A DNA stretch of 64,000 bases from NCBI GenBank assembly GCA_025362815.1, contig JANYFG010000066.1, forward strand, positions 1-64,000, given 5' to 3'. Shown in pieces: positions 59,187 to 64,000 of this stretch. Below the pieces are notes generated by a model, which saw nothing but the letters and a program-made list of their open reading frames with translations, was not told where the DNA came from and did not search any database. The stretch's first letter is position 1; each line of letters opens with the position of its first letter. A program made the position numbers and the translations under genes. This stretch comes from Rhodospirillales bacterium (GTDB lineage Bacteria; Pseudomonadota; Alphaproteobacteria; Acetobacterales; Acetobacteraceae).

Positions 59187-59216
59187 ACCGGCCCCCGCAA
59201 GAAACGAGGGCCGGCC
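59187..59216 (-). terminator. Candidate terminator after rplQ
   Basis: On the minus strand an inverted repeat (CCGGCCCTCG paired with CGGGGGCCGG, one mismatch, loop TTTCTTG) follows the rplQ stop. It is trailed by TCTTATGTTTT just before rarA. The T-tract is interrupted, so efficiency is uncertain, but the position fits the end of the alpha operon. Confidence 0.55.
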
Positions 59217-59263
59217 CAAAGCATCACTCACGTGCGGCGGACATCGTCCGCCAGCCCGCCAAA

Positions 59264-59686
59264 CTATTCGGCGTCGTCGTCCGCGGCCGTCTCGGCCTTC
59301 GGGCCACTGTCCAGCCCCTTGGCCGCCGGATCGCGATCAACCAGCTCGATCACGGCCATGTCCGCCGCGTCGCCATACCGCATGCCGGCCTTCATCACGC
59401 GGGTGTAGCCGCCATGGCGGTCCTTGTAGCGAGCCGCGATCACCGTAAACAGCTTTGCCACGATCACGTCGTCGCGCAGCTGCGCATAGGCCTGCCTGCG
59501 GGCATGCAACGTGCCGCGCTTGCCCAGCGTGATCAGCTTCTCAGCCACGGGGCCCAGTTCCTTGGCCTTCGGCAGCGTGGTGGTGATCTGTTCGTGCTTG
59601 ATCAACGCATGCGCCATGTTGCGAAACATGGCGAAGCGATGGCTTGTGGTCACGCCGAGCTTACGGCCGGCAACCCCGTGACGCAT
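59264..59686 (-). CDS. rplQ: 50S ribosomal protein L17
   Basis: The 140-residue protein begins [20 protein letters not shown] and has [19 protein letters not shown] and [24 protein letters not shown], all typical of bL17. The C-terminus is an Asp/Ala/Glu-rich extension seen in alphaproteobacteria. AGGGA lies about 9 nt upstream. Separated from rpoA by a 218-bp gap that holds a palindromic element, which is long for this operon. Confidence 0.98.
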   Translation of the reverse strand: MRHGVAGRKLGVTTSHRFAMFRNMAHALIKHEQITTTLPKAKELGPVAEKLITLGKRGTLHARRQAYAQLRDDVIVAKLFTVIAARYKDRHGGYTRVMKAGMRYGDAADMAVIELVDRDPAAKGLDSGPKAETAADDDAE

Positions 59687-59802
59687 AATTTGTATCCCTA
59701 CCTAAATATGCCATTCCGCGTCTTTCACAACGGATGGCCGGGCTGAGGCTCGCAGCCAGACAGCCCCCTCAGGTGGCTATCCGGCCGCAAAACATGGTCT
59801 CT

Positions 59803-59908
59803 AGAGCGTGATGATCTTGCGTAGAAGCAAAATCATCACGCTCTACTCTTATTTGATCGATCATGTTTATGCGTTCGGGTTAATCAACCCAAACGCATCA
59901 TGATCTAG
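59803..59908. repeat. Palindromic intergenic element overlapping the rpoA stop
   Basis: Two adjacent hairpins. The first is AGAGCGTGATGAT (59803-59815) with ATCATCACGCTCT (59832-59844), 13 bp perfect, loop 16 nt. The second is ATGCGTTCGGGTT (59869-59881) with AACCCAAACGCAT (59886-59898), one mismatch, extended by GATCATG (59859-59865) with CATGATC (59899-59905). CTAGA occurs at both outer edges. The rpoA stop codon (59905-59907) lies in the right edge. It looks like a compact mobile or dispersed repeat inserted between rpoA and rplQ. Confidence 0.8.
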
Positions 59909-60936
59909 AACGGCTCTTCGAGACGCTTGGCGAGGTCTTCGACATTCTCCGGCGGCCAGCCAGTGACCGACATCCCCAACGAAAGACCCATGGTCGCGAG
60001 CACTTCCTTGATCTCGTTAAGCGACTTGCGGCCAAAGTTCGGCGTCCGCAGCATCTCCTGCTCCGACTTCTGAACGAGATCGCCGATATAGACGATGTTG
60101 TCGTTCTTCAGGCAGTTCGCCGAGCGCACCGACAACTCCAGCTCATCCACCTTGCGCAGCAGATTGCGGTTGAACGGCAGATCGTCCTCAGGCTCCTCAT
60201 GACGCACCGCCTGCGGCTCATCGAAGTTGATGAACAGCTGCAGCTGGTCCTGCAGAATGCGCGCGGCCAAGGCCACGGCATCCTCGGGCGTCACGGCGCC
60301 ATTGGTCTCCACCGTCAGCAGCAGCTTGTCATAGTCGGTGATCTGACCCACCCGGGTCGGCTCCACCTTGTAGGACACGCGACGCACCGGCGAGAAAATG
60401 CTGTCGATCGGGATCAGTCCGATCGGCGCATCCTCGGGACGGTTCTGGCTGGCCGGAACATAGCCCTTCAGCGAATTCACGGTGAATTCCATGCCGAGCT
60501 TGATGCCGTCATCGAGCGTGCAGATCACGAGGTCGGGGTTCATCACCTCGATATCGTGCCCGGCCGAAATCTGGCCGGCGCGAACCTCGCCCGGGCCCGT
60601 GGCGTTCAGCATCATGCGCTTCGGGCCATCGCCATGCATCCGCAACGCCAGCTGCTTGATGTTCAGCACGATGTCCGTCACGTCCTCGCGAACGCCCGGG
60701 ATCGAGCTGAATTCATGCAGCACGCCGTCGATCTGCACCGCTGTGACCGCCGCGCCCTGAAGGCTCGACATCAGCACGCGACGGATCGCGTTGCCCAACG
60801 TCATGCCAAAGCCGCGCTCCAGCGGCTCGGCGATGATCGTGGCCACGCGCGCCGGATCGGAGCCAGGCTCGACCTCGATCTTCTCCGGCTTGATCAGCGA
60901 CTGCCAATTCTTCTGGAGGACTGCTGATAACCTCAT
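59905..60936 (-). CDS. rpoA: RNA polymerase alpha subunit
   Basis: The 343-residue protein has an N-terminal assembly domain ([21 protein letters not shown], the FSLTLGNALRR-type block), a linker and a C-terminal UP-element/activator-binding domain ([40 protein letters not shown]). ATG 60936 lies 4 nt after the rpsK stop. The last residues RLEEPF and stop overlap the palindromic element downstream. Confidence 0.98.
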   Translation of the reverse strand: MRLSAVLQKNWQSLIKPEKIEVEPGSDPARVATIIAEPLERGFGMTLGNAIRRVLMSSLQGAAVTAVQIDGVLHEFSSIPGVREDVTDIVLNIKQLALRMHGDGPKRMMLNATGPGEVRAGQISAGHDIEVMNPDLVICTLDDGIKLGMEFTVNSLKGYVPASQNRPEDAPIGLIPIDSIFSPVRRVSYKVEPTRVGQITDYDKLLLTVETNGAVTPEDAVALAARILQDQLQLFINFDEPQAVRHEEPEDDLPFNRNLLRKVDELELSVRSANCLKNDNIVYIGDLVQKSEQEMLRTPNFGRKSLNEIKEVLATMGLSLGMSVTGWPPENVEDLAKRLEEPF

Positions 60937-60940
60937 CGGA

Positions 60941-61333
60941 TCAAACCCGCCGCCGCTTGCGCGGGCGACATCCGTTGTGCGGCACCGGCGTGGTGTCGCG
61001 GATGGCGGAGATCGAGAAGCCCACGGCCTGCAACGCACGAAGCGCGCTCTCGCGCCCCGAACCCGGGCCGTTCACTTCGATCTCCAAGGTCTCCATGCCG
61101 TGCTCGCGGGCCTTCTTGCCGGCATCCTCGGCGGCAACCTGCGCCGCATAGGGCGTGGACTTCCGGCTGCCCTTGAAGCCCTGCGCACCGGCAGACGACC
61201 AGGCGATCGTGTTGCCCTGCGCATCGGTGATGGTGATCATCGTGTTGTTGAACGTCGCGGCCACATGGGCCACGCCGGACGTGATGTTCTTGCGTTCCTT
61301 TTTACGGGGACGCGAGGTGGCTGGCTTCGCCAT
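60941..61333 (-). CDS. rpsK: 30S ribosomal protein S11
   Basis: The 130-residue uS11 protein has [22 protein letters not shown], a central [18 protein letters not shown] and a C-terminal [31 protein letters not shown] is present upstream of the ATG. Sits between rpsM and rpoA with no rpsD, as in other alphaproteobacteria. Confidence 0.98.
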   Translation of the reverse strand: MAKPATSRPRKKERKNITSGVAHVAATFNNTMITITDAQGNTIAWSSAGAQGFKGSRKSTPYAAQVAAEDAGKKAREHGMETLEIEVNGPGSGRESALRALQAVGFSISAIRDTTPVPHNGCRPRKRRRV

Positions 61334-61458
61334 GAGGTGATCCTGTTCAAATCAGTCCGCGGCGGGAGCGCCCACCGCGGTATCGTTTCGTGTCATACGA
61401 AGAGCGCCCCGCCAAAAGGCGCCACGCCAGAAGGCGGGCGCCCGGCCGGGTGAGCGGC

Positions 61459-61836
61459 CTACTTCGTCACTTTCTTCTTGCCCGCGATCGCCACGGCCTT
61501 GCCCTTGCGGGTGCGCGCATTGGTATGCGTGCGCTGACCCCGAACCGGCAGGCCCTTGCGATGACGCAGGCCGCGATAGCAGCCCAGATCCATCAGGCGC
61601 TTGATGTTCATCGAGACTTCACGACGAAGATCGCCCTCGACGCGGTAATCCGCCTCGATGGTCTGACGGATCTTCAGAACCTCGTCATCGGACAGCTGAT
61701 TGACGCGACGATCATCGGCGATGGCCAGCTTGGTGCAGATTTCCTGCGCCTTTGCCGGGCCGATACCGAAAATGTAGCGAAGACTGATCTTTACCCGCTT
61801 GTTGGTCGGGATATTCACGCCGGCAATACGCGCCAC
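61459..61836 (-). CDS. rpsM: 30S ribosomal protein S13
   Basis: The 125-residue uS13 protein begins [19 protein letters not shown] and has [33 protein letters not shown] and a C-terminal [12 protein letters not shown]. The start codon is GTG (61834-61836) preceded by AGGAGA at 8 nt. A gap of 125 bp to rpsK and 181 bp to adk holds nothing recognised. Confidence 0.98.
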   Translation of the reverse strand: MARIAGVNIPTNKRVKISLRYIFGIGPAKAQEICTKLAIADDRRVNQLSDDEVLKIRQTIEADYRVEGDLRREVSMNIKRLMDLGCYRGLRHRKGLPVRGQRTHTNARTRKGKAVAIAGKKKVTK

Positions 61837-62017
61837 GCCTTGGTCTCCTGGTCACACACGGCGCGCCGGTATGGCGGGTCGCGGTCTGCATCAAACACTC
61901 GAAAATCTTGAGACGGCACATGGTTGAAGCACGCACCGTCAAGGGCGCGCACTATAGCCATGAAGCAGCAGGAGTCAACGAACCACGTTCAATTTAACGT
62001 GAGCCGACCTCGTTATC

Positions 62018-62677
62018 TCACCCCGCCGGAACACCGTCCAGAACCGCCACCAGCTGGCGTGTCACGTCGGCCATGTCAGCCATCCCGTCCACCGAGTGCA
62101 AGCGCCCCTGTGCGGCGTAGTGCGGCAGGATGGGGGCTGTCTGCTGGTGATACGCCTCCAGCCGGGCCGCCACCGTCTCGCGCTTGTCGTCGGGCCGTCG
62201 AATGAACGTGGCGCCGCCGCATTTGTCGCACACGCCTGAAACCGACGTCGGATGATAGCTGTCATGATAACCCGCGCCGCAGGTGGCGCAGGTGAACCGC
62301 CCGGCAATCCGCTCCACCAGCGCCTCGTCGTCCACCTTGAGCTCGATCACCGCATCCAGATGCATGTTCTGGTCGGCCAGCATCGAGTCGAGCGCCAGAG
62401 CCTGCGGCACGGTGCGCGGAAAGCCATCCAGAATGAACCCACGCGCGCAATCCGGCCGCGTGATGCGATCGGCCAGCATCCGGATGATGATATCGTCAGA
62501 CACCAGCCCGCCGGCCTCCATCACGGCCCGCGCCTGCAGGCCCACCGCGCTGCCGGCCTTCACCTCGGCCCGCAGCATATCCCCGGTGGAGATCTGCGCG
62601 ATCCCGTAACGCTCCTCCAAAATCTTCGCCTGCGTGCCCTTGCCTGCACCAGGCGGACCCAGAAAAATCAGATTCAA
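62018..62677 (-). CDS. adk: Adenylate kinase
   Basis: Interconverts AMP, ATP and ADP. The 219-residue long-type enzyme has P-loop [38 protein letters not shown] and a LID with four cysteines (CATCGAGYH and CDKCGG) for structural zinc. The start codon is TTG, sharing TTGA with the secY stop, so it probably depends on reinitiation after secY. adk next to secY is common in bacteria. Confidence 0.97.
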   Translation of the reverse strand: MNLIFLGPPGAGKGTQAKILEERYGIAQISTGDMLRAEVKAGSAVGLQARAVMEAGGLVSDDIIIRMLADRITRPDCARGFILDGFPRTVPQALALDSMLADQNMHLDAVIELKVDDEALVERIAGRFTCATCGAGYHDSYHPTSVSGVCDKCGGATFIRRPDDKRETVAARLEAYHQQTAPILPHYAAQGRLHSVDGMADMADVTRQLVAVLDGVPAG

Positions 62678-64000
62678 CGGCCCCGTCCCTTTACCCGCGC
62701 CTTCTTGATCATGCCTTCGTATTGGTGCGCCAGCAGATGAGACTGGATCTGCGTCACGGTGTCCATCGTCACCGAAACGATGATCATCAGGCTCGTGCCG
62801 CCGAAGTAGAACGGCACGCCGTAGCGGCTGATCAGAATCTCAGGCAGCAGACACACCACGCACATGTAAACGGCGCCGATGGTGGTCAGCCGGGTCAGAA
62901 CATAGTCGAAATACTCGGCCGTGTTGGTGCCCGGGCGAATGCCCGGAATGAAGCCGCCATACTTCTTCAGATTGTCCGCGGTCTCCTCCGGGTTGAACAC
63001 CACGGCGGTGTAGAAATAGCTGAAGAAGATGATCATCGAGGCATAGGCCACCATGTAGAGCGGCTGGCCATGCGCCAGAGCGTTGCCGATGCTCTGCAGC
63101 CACGTCACCTCACCGGTGCCGGACGAAAATCCAGAGATCGTCGCCGGGATCAACAGGATGGAGCTGGCGAAGATCGGCGGAATCACACCCGCCGTGTTGA
63201 TCTTCAGCGGCATATGCGTGCTGTCGCCGCCGAACATCCGCTGCCCCACCTGGCGCTTGGGATATTGCACCACGATCCGTCGCTGCGCCCGCTCGATGAA
63301 CACCACAAGCGCGATCACCGCCGCGGCGATGATGATGAACGACAGAATGAAGATCGGGCTCAGCGCGCCGGTGCGGCCAAGCTCCAACAGGCTCGCCAGC
63401 GCGTGCGGCAAATTGGCCACGATCCCCGCGAAGATGATCAAAGACGTGCCGTTGCCGATCCCGCGCGCCGTGATCTGCTCGCCCAGCCACATCAGGAACA
63501 TCGTGCCGCCCACCAGCGTCACCACGCAGGAGATCCGAAAGAACAGCCCGGGGTCGATCACGGCCGAGCCGCCGCTGCCCCGCATGCTCTCCAGCCCCAC
63601 GGCAATGCCGTAGCTTTGGAACAACGCGATCAACACCGTGAGATAGCGGGTGTATTGATTGAGCTTCTTCCGCCCGCTCTCACCCTCTTTCTTCAATGAT
63701 TCCAACGACGGCACCGCCGACGTCATCAGCTGGATGATGATGGAGGCCGAGATATACGGCATGATGTTGAGCGCAAACACCGTCATGCGGCCCAGCGCGC
63801 CACCGCTGAACATGTCGAACATGCCCAGAATGCCACCACCATGCTGGTTCAGCATCTCCCCCATGACTGTCGCATCGACGCCGGGCACCGGAATGTAGGT
63901 GCCCAGCCGATACACCAGCAGCGCACCCAGGGTGAACCAGATCCGCGCCTTGAGCTCGGTGGCCTTGGAGAGCGTTCCGAGGTTGAGATTGGACGCAAGC
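62674..64000 (-). CDS. secY: Protein translocase subunit SecY (N-terminus outside window)
   Basis: Channel-forming subunit of the Sec translocon. At least 442 residues are visible, beginning [40 protein letters not shown], which is broken here as the normal SecY N-terminus; only a few residues are missing beyond the window. Ten hydrophobic segments and [35 protein letters not shown] and [17 protein letters not shown] are visible. Ends in [10 protein letters not shown] and overlaps adk by TTGA. Confidence 0.97.
   Translation of the reverse strand, partial: LASNLNLGTLSKATELKARIWFTLGALLVYRLGTYIPVPGVDATVMGEMLNQHGGGILGMFDMFSGGALGRMTVFALNIMPYISASIIIQLMTSAVPSLESLKKEGESGRKKLNQYTRYLTVLIALFQSYGIAVGLESMRGSGGSAVIDPGLFFRISCVVTLVGGTMFLMWLGEQITARGIGNGTSLIIFAGIVANLPHALASLLELGRTGALSPIFILSFIIIAAAVIALVVFIERAQRRIVVQYPKRQVGQRMFGGDSTHMPLKINTAGVIPPIFASSILLIPATISGFSSGTGEVTWLQSIGNALAHGQPLYMVAYASMIIFFSYFYTAVVFNPEETADNLKKYGGFIPGIRPGTNTAEYFDYVLTRLTTIGAVYMCVVCLLPEILISRYGVPFYFGGTSLMIIVSVTMDTVTQIQSHLLAHQYEGMIKKARVKGRGR

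Overview
The window is a GC-rich (roughly two-thirds G+C by eye) chromosomal segment of an alphaproteobacterium, most likely Acetobacteraceae/Rhodospirillales. The signs are an alphaproteobacterial dcw order that runs into lpxC-bamD-recN-ligA, an FtsZ with a very long Pro/Ala-rich linker and a terminal IPAFLRRQ-type peptide, a ChpT phosphotransferase, an ATP12-family F1 chaperone, ptsP close to lysC, and an alpha operon without rpsD between rpsK and rpoA. The family-level placement is an inference. No prophage, insertion sequence, CRISPR array or rRNA gene was seen.

Layout. (1) 1-18.7 kb, plus strand: a dcw cell-wall and division cluster, ftsL-like (partial)-ftsI-murE-murF-mraY-murD-ftsW-murG-murC-murB-ddl-ftsQ-ftsA-ftsZ, nearly all joined by 1-4 bp stop/start overlaps. 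It is closed by a strong terminator after ftsZ and followed by lpxC. (2) 18.8-23.5 kb: bamD, recN, ligA. (3) 23.5-25.7 kb: a minus-strand DUF3108 gene flanked on both sides by short tandem repeats, tRNA-Val(CAC), a DUF4337 membrane protein and a small unknown. (4) 25.7-30.4 kb, minus: lysC, a nitronate-monooxygenase-like gene and ptsP, overlapping. (5) 30.7-33.6 kb, plus: a Tat-exported, cysteine-free protein resembling the molybdopterin-oxidoreductase fold, coupled by a 1-nt overlap to a membrane hybrid histidine kinase. (6) 33.7-38.9 kb: ubiG, DUF1178, a monothiol-like glutaredoxin, comF, an NDUFAF5-like methyltransferase, an unknown, moaA and a DUF3553 gene. (7) 38.9-45.5 kb, plus: chpT and a compact cheA-cheW-cheY-cheB-cheR operon whose CheA is a hybrid. 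(8) 45.5-53.3 kb: a D-threonine-aldolase-like enzyme, phosphomannomutase/phosphoglucomutase, galU, a membrane J-domain protein, maeB, tRNA-Leu(GAG), lipB and a one-helix small protein. (9) 53.5-59.2 kb, minus: rarA, rluC, an AsmA-family gene and atp12. (10) 59.3-64 kb, minus: secY (5' end outside the window), adk, rpsM, rpsK, rpoA, rplQ.

The genes are mostly housekeeping. The first third makes lipid II, builds the divisome and starts lipid A and outer-membrane assembly. The che operon is a self-contained chemosensory module without local receptors. The less ordinary content is the putative two-gene sensor at 30.7-33.6 kb, two AT-rich palindromic intergenic elements (about 53.37-53.49 kb and 59.80-59.91 kb) and a striking number of short tandem duplications (12-31 bp) in linkers and intergenic gaps.
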